A DNA stretch of 64,000 nt from Microbispora corallina (lineage in GTDB: Bacteria > Actinomycetota > Actinomycetes > Streptosporangiales > Streptosporangiaceae): positions 1 to 64,000 of the forward strand of contig NZ_BOOC01000022.1 of assembly GCF_016863035.1 (NCBI RefSeq). The letters are read 5' to 3'. The notes under the pieces were generated by a model that did not search any database, was not told the DNA's origin, and saw nothing but the letters and a program-made list of their open reading frames with translations. Positions within the stretch are counted from its first letter, which is position 1. Every line of letters starts with the position of its first letter. The translations under genes were made by a program, and so were the position numbers. Positions 53,123 through 62,879 of this stretch are shown here, one piece after another.

Positions 53123-55624
53123 TCACTGGCCGGCGGCCTGTTCGACGACGTGGGCCCAGTGCTCGATGAGGGTCTGGGCGGTGTCCATGTCGTGGCCCTC
53201 CGCCCATAGATGGGTGACGGCCTCGGCCGGGTCGGGGAGCACCAGGGCCCAGCTTCCGTCGTCCTCGACGACGCGGACGCCGTCGGTGGTGTCGAGCCGG
53301 TGGCCCTCGGCGGCCTCGACGACCGAGCGCATGACGGCCCCCTTGTGCGCCCAGGGCGTGGGAACGGTCCTTTTGAGCAGCCGGGCCTCGGGGATGCGGG
53401 CGTCGATCTGGCTGAGGGACAGCCGGGTGCGGGCGACGAGGCCGAGCAGGCGGAGGAACACGGCCAGGCCGTCCACGGTGGGGGCGAACTCGGGGACGAT
53501 GAAGCCGCCGCGGCCGTCGCCGGCGAAGATCATGTCGGGGTGGCGGGCGGCGCTGGTGAGGGCGTCGAGGCTGGTGGCCGTCCAGTCGACCTGGACGCCG
53601 TGGAAGCGGCAGACCATCTCGGCGACCCGAGTGGTGGTGACGGGCAGCGCGACCCGGCCGCCGCGGCGCTCGGCCGCCACCAGGTCGAGGACGACGAGCA
53701 GCGCCCGCTCCTCGCTGATGAGCTGGCCCATCTCGTCCACCAGGGAGACCCGCTCCCCCACCGGGTCGAACCGCACGCCGAAGGCGGCGCGGGAGGAGGC
53801 GACGAGCTCGGCCAGCCGCTGCAGGTCGCGGCGGCGCTCGGCGAGCGTCTCGGTGGGGGAGGCGTCGTCGAGCCGGTTGTTCACGGTGAGGACGTCGACC
53901 CCCACCCGGCCGAGGAGGCTCGGCAGCACGAGCGAGGACGTGCCGCCGGCGCAGTCGACGACGACCTTCATCTCGGCGTCCTTGACGCCGGTCATGTCGA
54001 CGCAGCCGAGCAGCTCGCGGACGTAGGTGTCGACGGCGCGGGCGGGGAAGGTCAGCTCGGCGATCTCGCCGGGGAAGGCGCGGCGGTACTCCTGGCGCGA
54101 GAAGACGCGCTCCAGCTTGCGCTGGGCCACCTGGGAGAGATCACCCCCGGTCTCGTCCATGAACACGATGTCGACGCTCTGAGGGTCGCCGGCGGTGGTC
54201 CGGACGGCGATGCCCCCCTTGACGTTCTCCCTGGAGGTGTTGAAGCGGGCGACGGGCAGGGCGGCGGCCTCCAGGTCGACGACGTTGATCGCACTGGAGT
54301 TGAGCGCGCTGATGACGGCCCGCTTGAGCGCGCGGGCCGCCCGCGAGGCGTCACGGGAGGTGACCACGGTGTCGCCCTTGCGCAGGGTCGTGGCGTACGC
54401 GCTGGCCAGCCGTACGCACAGCTCGGGGGTGATCTCCACGTTGACCAGCCCGGAGACGCCGCGCTGGCCGAACAGGCTGCGCTGGCCGCGGGATTCCCAG
54501 ATGACGCTGGTGTTGACGACCGTGCCGGCCTCGATCGTCTTGAACGGATAGATCTTGACACCAGACGAGACGTACGCCTCGGCCTCGATGACGCACTCGT
54601 CGCCGACGACCGCGTTCTCCTCGATCCTGGCGCCGGTCATGACGTCGGTGTTCTTGCCGATGACGCAGCCGCGCAGGTGGGCGGCCGGCCCGACGTAGAC
54701 GTTGTCGCTGACCACGGCCCGATGGAGGAACGCGCCCTCCTTGACGACGGCGTTGCTGCCGAGCACCGTGTACTCCCGGAGCTCGGCGCCCGCCTCGACC
54801 TTGGCGTAGTCGCCGATGTAGAGCGGGCCCTTGAGCACGGCGTCGGGGTCGACCGACGCGCCCTCGGCGGCCCACACGCCCGGGGCCAGCTCGAACGCGT
54901 CGAAGTCGACCTTGACCTTGCCCTCCAGCACGTCGGCCTGGGCCTTGAGGTAGCTCTCGTGGGTGCCGACGTCCTCCCAGTAGCCGTCGGCGACGTACCC
55001 GTACAGGGGGCTGCCGCGTTCGAGCAGCTTGGGGAAGATGTCGGAGGACCAGTCGACGGACTGCCCGGGCGCGATCTCGTCGAGGACCGACGGCTCCATG
55101 ATGTAGATGCCGGTGTTGACGGTGTCGGAGAACACCTGGCCCCAGGTCGGCTTCTCCAGGAAGCGCTGGATGCGGCCGTTCTCGTCCACGATGATGATCC
55201 CGAACTCGAGCGGGTTGGGGACGCGCTTGAGGCCGATGGTGACCAGGGCCCGGTTCTCACGGTGGAAGCGCAGCATGTCGGTCAGGTCGATGTCGGTGAG
55301 CGCGTCGCCGGAGATCACCAGGAAGCGGTCCTCACGCAGCCGGTCGGCCGCGTTCTTGACGCTGCCGGCCGTGCCGAGGGGCACCTCCTCGGTGGCGTAG
55401 TGGAGGCGCATGCCGAGCTCGTCGCCGTCGCCGAAGTAGTTGCGGATCAGCGCGGCGAGGAACTGGACGGTGACGACCGTCTCGGAGAACCCGTGCCGCT
55501 TCAGCAGCCGCAGGACGTGTTCCATGATCGGCCGGTTGATGATGGGGAGCAGGGGCTTGGGCTGGTTGGCGGTCATCGGCCGCAGCCGTGTCCCCTCCCC
55601 GCCCGCCATGACGACGGCCTTCAC
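53123..55624 (-). CDS. Mannose-1-phosphate guanylyltransferase/PMM-like fusion
   Basis: Predicted 833-residue three-part protein. Nucleotidyltransferase domain: GGEGTRLRP at residues 8-16. Then left-handed beta-helix repeats with hexapeptide pattern (about 240-370), and a phosphomannomutase-like C-terminal half (about 375-830). The first part should make GDP-mannose or a related NDP-sugar for glycans. In the mutase part the phosphoserine loop reads TTAGDP (476-481) instead of TASHNP, the metal loop reads DPVGER (620-625), and the sugar loop GDGRGG (702-707), so it is probably inactive. GTG 55624, 3 bases after the upstream stop. Confidence 0.9.
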   Translation of the reverse strand: MKAVVMAGGEGTRLRPMTANQPKPLLPIINRPIMEHVLRLLKRHGFSETVVTVQFLAALIRNYFGDGDELGMRLHYATEEVPLGTAGSVKNAADRLREDRFLVISGDALTDIDLTDMLRFHRENRALVTIGLKRVPNPLEFGIIIVDENGRIQRFLEKPTWGQVFSDTVNTGIYIMEPSVLDEIAPGQSVDWSSDIFPKLLERGSPLYGYVADGYWEDVGTHESYLKAQADVLEGKVKVDFDAFELAPGVWAAEGASVDPDAVLKGPLYIGDYAKVEAGAELREYTVLGSNAVVKEGAFLHRAVVSDNVYVGPAAHLRGCVIGKNTDVMTGARIEENAVVGDECVIEAEAYVSSGVKIYPFKTIEAGTVVNTSVIWESRGQRSLFGQRGVSGLVNVEITPELCVRLASAYATTLRKGDTVVTSRDASRAARALKRAVISALNSSAINVVDLEAAALPVARFNTSRENVKGGIAVRTTAGDPQSVDIVFMDETGGDLSQVAQRKLERVFSRQEYRRAFPGEIAELTFPARAVDTYVRELLGCVDMTGVKDAEMKVVVDCAGGTSSLVLPSLLGRVGVDVLTVNNRLDDASPTETLAERRRDLQRLAELVASSRAAFGVRFDPVGERVSLVDEMGQLISEERALLVVLDLVAAERRGGRVALPVTTTRVAEMVCRFHGVQVDWTATSLDALTSAARHPDMIFAGDGRGGFIVPEFAPTVDGLAVFLRLLGLVARTRLSLSQIDARIPEARLLKRTVPTPWAHKGAVMRSVVEAAEGHRLDTTDGVRVVEDDGSWALVLPDPAEAVTHLWAEGHDMDTAQTLIEHWAHVVEQAAGQ

Positions 55625-55627
55625 GGG

Positions 55628-56194
55628 TCACCCCTTCGTTAGCTCGCGCACCTGAACCACATACAACACCCCCGCCCACCAATACAGACCAGTTCCCCAG
55701 ATGGCGAAGGCCCATCCGGAGATCGCGCAGATCTCGGCGTACCAGCCCTGGTGGGAGGCGAGGAACAGGAGCGGGAAGGCGTACATCAGGGCCGCCGTGC
55801 CGGCCTTGCCCAGGAAGTGCACGGGCAGCGCGGGCCCGTACCCGTGGCGGCGCAGCACCGGCGGCACCCACAGCAGCAGGACGTCGCGCAGCGGCACGGC
55901 GAGCGCGAGCCACAGGGGGATGGCGTCGCGCAGGACCAGCCCGACCAGGGTGGCGAGGATGTACAGCCGGTCGGCCAGCGGGTCGATGAGCCGTCCGAGC
56001 CTGCTGGTCTGGTTCCAGGTCCGGGCGATCTTGCCGTCGAGCCAGTCGGTGAAGCCCGCGAGCGCGAGCAGCAGGATGGCCCAGCCGTCGGCGTGCGGGC
56101 CGAGGACGAGCCAGAGGAAGACGGGCACGCCGAGCAGCCGCAGGAAGCTCAGCAGGTTGGGCACCGTCCAGATCCGGTCCTCGGCAGGGTTCAC
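55628..56194 (-). CDS. CDP-alcohol phosphatidyltransferase
   Basis: Predicted 188-residue membrane enzyme with about six hydrophobic helices. The catalytic motif DX2DGX2ARX8GX3DX3D is complete (DWLDGKIARTW to GRLIDPLAD). It transfers a phosphatidyl group to an alcohol such as glycerol phosphate or inositol phosphate; acceptor unknown. Tightly coupled to the guanylyltransferase gene that follows. Confidence 0.92.
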   Translation of the reverse strand: MNPAEDRIWTVPNLLSFLRLLGVPVFLWLVLGPHADGWAILLLALAGFTDWLDGKIARTWNQTSRLGRLIDPLADRLYILATLVGLVLRDAIPLWLALAVPLRDVLLLWVPPVLRRHGYGPALPVHFLGKAGTAALMYAFPLLFLASHQGWYAEICAISGWAFAIWGTGLYWWAGVLYVVQVRELTKG

Positions 56195-56219
56195 GCCCCA
56201 GACCCTACATGCCGCCCTC

Positions 56220-56894
56220 TCACTCCCCCGGGCGCGGACCCACGGGGTTGAACCCGGTGTCCACCAAGCCGAACCTGTGCGCCATCACGGCCGCCTGGGT
56301 GCGGTTGCGCAGGCCCAGCTTCTCGATCAGCGCCGCCACGTGGCTCTTGACCGTCGTGACGCCCACGTGCAGCCGTCCGGCGATCTCGGCGTTGGACATG
56401 CCCATCCCGACCAGCGTGAGCACCTGCGTCTCCCGCTCGGTGAGCATGCCGGGCACGGGGACGGCCTGCCGCTCGGCGGCCAGGGCCCGTTCGACCACGC
56501 GCCGCAGCACCGACGGCGCGAGCAGCGGCTCGCCCGCCGCGGCCCGCCGCACGGCGTCGACCATGCGGTCCGGGGGGTCGTCCTTGACGAGGAACCCGAG
56601 GGCGCCCGCGCCGAGGGCGGCGTAGAGGTTGGCGTCCTCGGAGAAGGTGGTGAGCACCACGATGCGGGCCGAGGGCTGGACGGCCAGGATGCGCCGGGTG
56701 GCCTCCAACCCGTCGACGCGGGGCATGCGCAGGTCCATCAGGAGCACGTCGGGCCGGTGCCGCTCGGCCAGCCGCACGGCCTCGGCCCCGTCGGCGGCCT
56801 CGCCGCACACCTCCATGTCGCCGGCCGCCTCGAGCATCATCCGCACCCCGGCCCGTACGAGCGCCTGGTCGTCGGCCACCACCACGCGGATCAC
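56220..56894 (-). CDS. Response regulator, NarL type
   Basis: Predicted 224-residue regulator: receiver domain (VVVADDQALVRAG; phosphoacceptor Asp in LLMDLRMPRVDG; Lys in FLVKDDPP) and LuxR HTH (LTERETQVLTLVGMGMSNAEI). GTG 56894 overlaps the kinase stop as GTGA and has GGGAGGA before it; an ATG six codons upstream is possible. Second NarL-type pair in this window. Confidence 0.93.
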   Translation of the reverse strand: MIRVVVADDQALVRAGVRMMLEAAGDMEVCGEAADGAEAVRLAERHRPDVLLMDLRMPRVDGLEATRRILAVQPSARIVVLTTFSEDANLYAALGAGALGFLVKDDPPDRMVDAVRRAAAGEPLLAPSVLRRVVERALAAERQAVPVPGMLTERETQVLTLVGMGMSNAEIAGRLHVGVTTVKSHVAALIEKLGLRNRTQAAVMAHRFGLVDTGFNPVGPRPGE

Positions 56895-58579
56895 GCGGTC
56901 CTCCCGGGCCATCGGCACTCCGGGTCGGCCGGCGGCGGATCGCCGGGGACGGGCCCCGGGATGGGCAGGGCCGCGGCGAGCCGCCACCCGCCGTCCTCGG
57001 CGGGGCCGGCGGTGAGGCGGCCGCCCAGCGCCCGGGCCCGCTCCCGCATGCCGGCGATGCCCTGGCCGTGGGAGGGCAGCGCGGCCGCCGGCCCGGCCGC
57101 CCCCGGGCCGTTGCGGACCTCCACCGTGAGCTCCCGCTCCTCCATGCCGACCGTGATCTCCGTACGGGCGCCGGGGCCGGCGTGCTTGAGCACGTTCGTC
57201 AGCCCCTCCTGGACGATCCGGGCCGCGGACGCCCGCACGACCAACGGGGCCCGCGCCGGGTCGCCGTCGAGGCGCAGGTCCACCGGCAGCCCGGCCGCCG
57301 ACATCCGGGCGACCGCGTCCCGCATCACGTCGTCGGGGTCGGCGAGGGTCAGCTCCTCGCGCCCGGGGTCGCGCAGCACGGCCAGCAGGCCGCGCAGGTC
57401 CTCCAGGACCCGGTGGCCGGTGTCGCGGATGTCGGCCAGCGCCTCGGCGGCCGGGCCGCTCGCCCCCGCGTACTGGGCGGCGCTGGCCCGCAGCACCATC
57501 GCGCCGACGTGGTGGGCCACGATGTCGTGGACCTCGCGGGCGATCCGCTCCCGCTCGGCCAGCTGGTCGGCCCTGGTCCGCTCGGCCGCGAGGTCCGCCG
57601 CCTGGCGGGCCGCGGCCTGCCGGGAGCCGACGTACCGGCCGATCGCCACGGGCGCGGTGACCATGGTCATGAGGGCCGCGGCGCGGAACAGCGTCACGTC
57701 CGACGCGTCGTCGACGATCACGATGGCGGTGACCGAGCAGGTCAGGGCGTAGGCCGCGGCCACCCAGGACCAGCTCGCCCGGGTGGCGAACACGCCGAGC
57801 GCGATGAGCGCGAGCAACTGGAGGCTGTTGCCCGTCCGGGGGACGTACTGGTCGGCGACCACGAGCACGACGCTCTCCAGCAGCAGGACCCCGCCCGGGA
57901 GGTGCCGCACCACGCCGAGGGCCAGCCCGGCGAGCACGACGACCAGTCCGACCGCCCACACCGGCGGGCTCCCGCTGTCCCAGTACGGCCAGGTCCCGAG
58001 CACGGAGAACGCCACGCCGCCCGCGGCCAGCAGCAGGTCGAGCAGCGGGGCCGGGTCCTCCCGGCGGCGCCCCTCCTGGGCGCGCAGGTAGCGGCCGATC
58101 AGCACGGGGACCGCGATCAGCCCGACCGAGTAGAACCAGGTGTTGCGGGTGAACGCGATCCCCGGGTCGGCCAGGTTGACCGCGGTCGCGGCGGACGCGA
58201 GCACCGCGATCGGGGCCGTCCAGCGCAGGTCGCGCGAGCGGGCCAGCACGCCCACGGCGATCGGGAGCAGCAGCTGCGCGGTGTTCGCGGTGGACGCGCC
58301 GAGCTGGTCGCACACCACGAGCAGCACGGCCAGGTGGAGGGCGGCCGCCGCCGGGTGGCGGCGCAGCAGGCCCAGGGGAAGGCCGGCCAGCAGGGAGAAC
58401 GCGGCCGCGATCCACACGGGCGCGGACGGCCCGCCCCACGACCCCCAGGTCACCAGCACGTCGAGCACGACGCCGCAGGCCGCCAGGGCGACGTCGGTCC
58501 CCACGCCCCGCCAGGGGAGCCGCGCGTCCTCGGAGGTCTCCTGCGGACGCCGGAAGAAGGGCCGCCGTACGGGGGACAT
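56891..58579 (-). CDS. Sensor histidine kinase, NarL type
   Basis: Predicted 562-residue kinase with about ten to twelve membrane helices (residues 30-330, apparently two similar five-helix blocks), a coiled segment, HisKA_3 with the phospho-His in REVHDIVAHHVGAMV, and HATPase_c ending GQGIAGMRERAR. The extended membrane sensor and lack of an extracellular domain suggest intramembrane or envelope sensing. No transporter adjoins it. Confidence 0.92.
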   Translation of the reverse strand: MSPVRRPFFRRPQETSEDARLPWRGVGTDVALAACGVVLDVLVTWGSWGGPSAPVWIAAAFSLLAGLPLGLLRRHPAAAALHLAVLLVVCDQLGASTANTAQLLLPIAVGVLARSRDLRWTAPIAVLASAATAVNLADPGIAFTRNTWFYSVGLIAVPVLIGRYLRAQEGRRREDPAPLLDLLLAAGGVAFSVLGTWPYWDSGSPPVWAVGLVVVLAGLALGVVRHLPGGVLLLESVVLVVADQYVPRTGNSLQLLALIALGVFATRASWSWVAAAYALTCSVTAIVIVDDASDVTLFRAAALMTMVTAPVAIGRYVGSRQAAARQAADLAAERTRADQLAERERIAREVHDIVAHHVGAMVLRASAAQYAGASGPAAEALADIRDTGHRVLEDLRGLLAVLRDPGREELTLADPDDVMRDAVARMSAAGLPVDLRLDGDPARAPLVVRASAARIVQEGLTNVLKHAGPGARTEITVGMEERELTVEVRNGPGAAGPAAALPSHGQGIAGMRERARALGGRLTAGPAEDGGWRLAAALPIPGPVPGDPPPADPECRWPGRTA

Positions 58580-58709
58580 AGGTGAACGGTACCGGGCGGA
58601 CGGACGGCGGCCGGTCCTCCATCGGCAGGAGGCCGTCTCCTCCTTCTGGCCGCGAGCCCGGTCCGGACGGCGGGGGGCAGAGCGTGATCACCGGCCCTAG
58701 CGTCGGGGC

Positions 58710-59300
58710 ATGGCCAACGAATCAGCGCTCTTCCTCGGGCAGTTCCTCCGCTCCCCCGCCCTGACCGGGGCCGTCGCGCCCAGCTCGCGGCGGCTGTCGT
58801 CGGCCGTGTGCGTCCCGGTGCCGGAGCGGGGCGACCCGGTCGTCGTCGAGCTGGGCCCGGGCACCGGGCCGTTCACCGCGGAGATCCAGCGGCGGCTCGG
58901 CGGGCGGGGCCGCCACCTCGCCGTGGAGATCAACCCCCGGCTCGCCGCGCATCTGGCGGCGCGCCACCCCGGCGTCGAGCTCGTCGTGGACACCGCCGCC
59001 CAACTGCCCGCCCTGCTGGCCGCGCGCGGCGTGGCCGCCGCCGACGTGATCGTCAGCGGGCTGCCGTGGGCCGCCTTCTCCTACGGCCACCAGTCGTCGG
59101 TGCTCAGGGCCGTGGTCGAGAGCCTCTCCCCCGAGGGGGCGTTCACCACGTTCTCGTACGTGCACGCCCGGACGCTGCCGCCCGCGCTGCGGTTCCGGCG
59201 TCGGCTGGCCGAGTCGTTCGAGGAGGTCGTGCCGGGCCGCACCGTCTGGCGCAACCTGCCGCCCGCCTTCGTCTACCACGCGCGGCGCCCGCGGAGGTGA
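58710..59300 (+). CDS. Phospholipid N-methyltransferase-like protein
   Basis: Predicted 196-residue class I methyltransferase. ESALFLGQFLRSPALTGAVAPSSR and VVELGPGTGPFT match the PmtA/KsgA-related phospholipid methyltransferase group; the VSGLPWAAF element replaces the NPPY-like loop. A TAGCGT -10 (58698-58703) lies exactly six bases from the ATG, so it is leaderless. True substrate (phosphatidylethanolamine or another) unproven. Confidence 0.85.
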   Translation: MANESALFLGQFLRSPALTGAVAPSSRRLSSAVCVPVPERGDPVVVELGPGTGPFTAEIQRRLGGRGRHLAVEINPRLAAHLAARHPGVELVVDTAAQLPALLAARGVAAADVIVSGLPWAAFSYGHQSSVLRAVVESLSPEGAFTTFSYVHARTLPPALRFRRRLAESFEEVVPGRTVWRNLPPAFVYHARRPRR

Positions 59301-59371
59301 TCTCCCGGGTGATCTCGCTCACGGGCTGAACGTGGTTCTAGTATGGCCCGCGAGCTGGATTGGAGACGGCC

Positions 59372-60553
59372 ATGGACTTCACGCTGCCCGAGAGCGCCCA
59401 GGCGGTGCGCCGGGGGATCGCCGACATCTGCTCCCGGTACGGCATGGACTACTGGGAGCGGTGCGAGAGCGAGAAGCGCTGGCCGGAGGAGGTGTGGGCG
59501 GAGCTGGCCAAGGGCGGCTGGCTCGGCCTGGCCGTCCCCGAGGAGTACGGCGGCGCCGGTCAGGGGCTGCTGGAGCTCGCCGTCGCGACGGAGACGCTGG
59601 CCGCGTCGGGCGCCGCCGGCGGGTCCGCGTTCGTCTACGTGCTGACGCCGGGATTCGGCGCGACCACGCTGGCGCGGCACGGCTCGGCGGAGCAGAAGGC
59701 CGAGCTGCTGCCGAAGCTCGCGTCCGGCGAGATCGAGACCTGCTTCGCGCTGACCGAGCCGGACGCCGGGTCGAACTCGCTGGCCGTGTCCACCTTCGCC
59801 CGGCAGGACGGCTCCGACTTCGTGATCAACGGGCAGAAGATCTGGATCACCGGGGTGCAGCGGGCCACCTGGATGCTGCTGGTCACCCGGACGATCCCGG
59901 CCGCCGAGGCCAAACCCCGCACCAACGGCATGACCGTCTTCCTGGTGAACGTCCCCGAGGCGGTGGCCGCCGGGACGCTGTCGTACCGGCCGATCCCCAA
60001 GATGGGGGCCAACACCACGCCGTCCAACATGGTCTTCATCGACGACCTGCGGGTGCCGGCGACGAGCATCGTGGGCGAGCTGCACGGCGGCGTCTCCGTC
60101 CTGTGGGACGTGCTCAACCCCGAGCGCGTCCTGCTCGGCGCGAGCGCGCTGGGCGGGGCCGAGGTCGCGCTGCGCGTCGGTGTGGAGTACGCCAGGCAGC
60201 GGGAGGTCTTCGGCCGGCCCATCGGGGCCAACCAGGCCGTCGCGTTCCCCCTGGCCCAGGTCAAGGCGAAGATCGAGCTGGCCAGGCTCATGCTCTACAA
60301 GGCGGCCTGGTCGTTCGACAACGAGCTGCCCTGCGGCACCGAGGCCAACATCGCCAAGCTGACCGCCTCGCAGGCGGCCTGGGAGGCGGCCGACGCGGCG
60401 TTCCAGACCCACGGCGGCATGGCGTACTCGCTGGAGTACCCGGTGGCGCGGCTGCTGGCCGACGCCCGCATCGGCCGGATCGCGCCGGTGACCGAGGAAC
60501 TGCTGCTCAACTACCTCGCCACCCAGGTCCTCGGGCTGCCGCGCAGCTTCTGA
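59372..60553 (+). CDS. Acyl-CoA dehydrogenase family protein
   Basis: Predicted 393-residue FAD flavoenzyme. The three ACAD parts are visible: helical N domain (GLAVPEEYGGAGQG), beta domain (CFALTEPDAGSNS, INGQKIWITG) and C domain (RQREVFGRPIGANQAV, YARQ and FQTHGGMAYS). It oxidises an acyl-CoA at the alpha-beta bond and passes electrons to ETF. ATG 59372 has GGAGA upstream and TAGTAT as probable -10. Likely cotranscribed with the SRPBCC gene and functionally linked to the convergent enoyl-CoA hydratase. Confidence 0.93.
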   Translation: MDFTLPESAQAVRRGIADICSRYGMDYWERCESEKRWPEEVWAELAKGGWLGLAVPEEYGGAGQGLLELAVATETLAASGAAGGSAFVYVLTPGFGATTLARHGSAEQKAELLPKLASGEIETCFALTEPDAGSNSLAVSTFARQDGSDFVINGQKIWITGVQRATWMLLVTRTIPAAEAKPRTNGMTVFLVNVPEAVAAGTLSYRPIPKMGANTTPSNMVFIDDLRVPATSIVGELHGGVSVLWDVLNPERVLLGASALGGAEVALRVGVEYARQREVFGRPIGANQAVAFPLAQVKAKIELARLMLYKAAWSFDNELPCGTEANIAKLTASQAAWEAADAAFQTHGGMAYSLEYPVARLLADARIGRIAPVTEELLLNYLATQVLGLPRSF

Positions 60554-60616
60554 CGCGCCCGCCGTGTCCCGGCGCCGGCGGCGGGGAACAAGCCGAGCGA
60601 GCGGAAGGAGCCGTCG

Positions 60617-61039
60617 ATGCCCAACTCGTACGCCAGCACCGTGATCGACGCCGGAGCCGACCAGGTCTGGGGCTACCTGCGCGACTTCGGCAACCTGGAC
60701 GACTGGCTGCCCGGCGTCGCCCTGTGCGAGATCGAGGAGGGGGCGCCGGTCGGGCCCGGGGCGGTGCGCCGGGTCGACGGCGCCGGAGGGCTGTTCCGCG
60801 AACGGCTGCTCGCGCTCGACGACGACGAGCGCACGATGACGTACGAGATCCTCCAGTGCCCGCTCCCGGTACGGAACTACCGCGCCACCTGCCGGGTCGC
60901 CCCGGTCACGGACACGGGGCAGGCGTTCGTGGAGTGGCACGCCGTGTTCGAGGCCGACGACGCCGCCAAGATGGCCAAGATCTTCACCCGGGGCGTGTTC
61001 GCCCCCGGCCTGGAGTCGCTGCGCAAGCGTTTCCCGTGA
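60617..61039 (+). CDS. SRPBCC/START-like domain protein
   Basis: Predicted 140-residue protein of the polyketide cyclase/dehydratase 2 group: [21 protein letters not shown] at its start and a long C-terminal helix ([20 protein letters not shown]). These bind hydrophobic ligands. AAGGAG before ATG 60617. Located 63 bases after the acyl-CoA dehydrogenase gene, probably in one transcript. Confidence 0.87.
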   Translation: MPNSYASTVIDAGADQVWGYLRDFGNLDDWLPGVALCEIEEGAPVGPGAVRRVDGAGGLFRERLLALDDDERTMTYEILQCPLPVRNYRATCRVAPVTDTGQAFVEWHAVFEADDAAKMAKIFTRGVFAPGLESLRKRFP

Positions 61040-61045
61040 CGGGCG

Positions 61046-61828
61046 TCAGGAGAAGCGGGGCGGGCGCCGCTCGCGCAGCGCCGCGAGCCCCTCGACCACG
61101 TCGGGGCCGGTGAAGCCGAGGAACTCCATGGCGAGCGAGGCGTCGAACGACGGGCCGGCCATGCGCAGCCAGTTGTTCAGCGCGTACTTCGTGAGCCGGA
61201 TGGCCTCGGCCGGGCCCCGGGCGAGGCGCTCGGCGATCTCCAGGGCCCGCTCGTGCACCTGGTCGTCGTCGACGCACACGCTGACCAGGCCCATCGCCTC
61301 GGCCTGCTCCCCCGTGACCGGCTCGCACAGCAGCAGGTGATATTTGGCCTTCGCCAGGCCGCACAGGAGCGGCCAGACGATCGCCGCGTGGTCGCCGGCC
61401 GCGACGCCGAGCCGGGTGTGCCCGTCGATGACGCGCGCCGTCCGCCCGGCCACGGACACGTCGGCGAGCAGGGCCACGGCGAGCCCGGCGCCGACCGCGG
61501 GCCCCTGGATGGCGGAGACGACCGGCTTCGCGCAGTTGATCACGTTGTAGACGATGTCGCGGGCCTCGGCGAACACCCGCAGGCGCACCGCGTGGTCGCG
61601 GGTCATCTCCTCGATCATCGCCAGGTCGCCGCCCGCCGAGAACGCCTCGCCCTCGCCGCGGATCACCACGGCCCTGACGTCGTCGTCGCGGTCGACGTCG
61701 CGCCAGATCTCGGCCAGCTCGCGGTGGCCGGTGCGGTCGACCGCGTTCAGCCTCGCGGGCTCGCTGATGACGATCCTGAGCACGCCGTCGGCCGCCCAGT
61801 CGGTGCGCAGCTTCTCGTACTCCCGCAC
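61046..61828 (-). CDS. Enoyl-CoA hydratase/isomerase family
   Basis: Predicted 260-residue crotonase-fold enzyme. Oxyanion-hole segments are [13 protein letters not shown] and [19 protein letters not shown]; the acid pair expected of true hydratases (Glu-Glu) is not obvious: [16 protein letters not shown] has Asp near the second position. It may therefore be an isomerase or another crotonase member. GTG 61828. It is convergent with the SRPBCC gene, 6 bases apart, and follows the esterase gene on the same strand. Confidence 0.87.
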   Translation of the reverse strand: MREYEKLRTDWAADGVLRIVISEPARLNAVDRTGHRELAEIWRDVDRDDDVRAVVIRGEGEAFSAGGDLAMIEEMTRDHAVRLRVFAEARDIVYNVINCAKPVVSAIQGPAVGAGLAVALLADVSVAGRTARVIDGHTRLGVAAGDHAAIVWPLLCGLAKAKYHLLLCEPVTGEQAEAMGLVSVCVDDDQVHERALEIAERLARGPAEAIRLTKYALNNWLRMAGPSFDASLAMEFLGFTGPDVVEGLAALRERRPPRFS

Positions 61829-61840
61829 GTCGCGCCTCCT

Positions 61841-62845
61841 CTACCCCTCGGACGATCCCGCCGGCGATCCCGCCGGCCCCACTGGGGACGCCGCCGACGA
61901 CGCCGCCGACGACGACGGCTCGGAGGTCCCGAACGCGGCGCGCAGCCGGGCGGCGATCAGCTCCCGCGCCTCGTCCGCCTGGTCGAAGAAGCCGGGCAGG
62001 CCGACGAAGCCGTGGAGGGAGCCCTCGAAGCAGCGGTGCTCGACCGGAACCCCCGCCTCCGCCAGCGCGGCGGCGTAGGCGGCGCCCTCGTCGCACAGCG
62101 GGTCGCACTCCGCGGTGATCACGGTGGCGGGCGGCAGGCCCGACTTGTCCGGCAGGCGGAGCGGCGCCAGGCCCGGGTCGCCGGGGTCGGCCCCGGCCGC
62201 GTACCGCTCGACGAACCAGGCCATCTCGTCGGCGTCCAGCCCGAACCCGGCGCCGTACGCCCGGTAGCTGGGGGTGTCCATCGCGACGTCGAGCACCGGG
62301 CAGACGAGCACCTGGTGGACGAGGGGCAGGCCGAGGTCGCGGGCCCGCCACGCGGCCACCGCCGCGAGGTTGCCGCCGGCGCTGTCGCCGATCACGGCCA
62401 CCCTGCCGGCGTCGCCGCCGTAGAACCCGGGCCGGGCGTGGACGTCGCGGACCACGGCGAGGGCGTCGTCGGCGGCGGCGGGATAGGGGTGCTCGGGGGC
62501 GAGGCGGTAGTCGGCCGAGACCACCACGGCCCCGGTCCGGCGGGCGAGGTCGCGGCCGAAGGCGTCGTTGCGCTCGACGCTGCCGAAGGCCCAGCCACCG
62601 CCGTGGAAGTAGACCAGCACGGGCAGCGCACGCCCGCCCGGCTCCGGCCGGTAGACGCGGACCGGCACCCCGGCCGCGGTCTCGTCGCGCACCTCGGGCA
62701 GCTCGATCCGCGGGCCCCGCCGGTCGGCCATGGCGTCGAGCGTGCGCAGCCGCGCGATCTGGGCGGGCGTGAGCGCCGCCAGGTCGACGCCCAGATCCGA
62801 CGGGAACAGCTTCAGGTAGGCCTCGGCCTGCGGATGCAACGCCAT
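61841..62845 (-). CDS. HSL-family alpha/beta hydrolase (esterase)
   Basis: Predicted 334-residue hormone-sensitive-lipase-type esterase: oxyanion motif YFHGGGWAFG, nucleophile in VIGDSAGGNLAA, Asp in ITAECDPLCDEG, His in GSLHGFVGLP. The last 25 residues are a Ser/Ala/Pro/Gly repeat tail. TAGTGT (62858-62853, minus) is a -10 seven bases from ATG 62845, so translation is leaderless and the GTG at 62854 is rejected. Upstream of the enoyl-CoA hydratase gene with 12 bases between. Confidence 0.9.
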   Translation of the reverse strand: MALHPQAEAYLKLFPSDLGVDLAALTPAQIARLRTLDAMADRRGPRIELPEVRDETAAGVPVRVYRPEPGGRALPVLVYFHGGGWAFGSVERNDAFGRDLARRTGAVVVSADYRLAPEHPYPAAADDALAVVRDVHARPGFYGGDAGRVAVIGDSAGGNLAAVAAWRARDLGLPLVHQVLVCPVLDVAMDTPSYRAYGAGFGLDADEMAWFVERYAAGADPGDPGLAPLRLPDKSGLPPATVITAECDPLCDEGAAYAAALAEAGVPVEHRCFEGSLHGFVGLPGFFDQADEARELIAARLRAAFGTSEPSSSAASSAASPVGPAGSPAGSSEG

Positions 62846-62879
62846 GCCCGGCACACTAACAGCGGCCCCCGACAGGACG

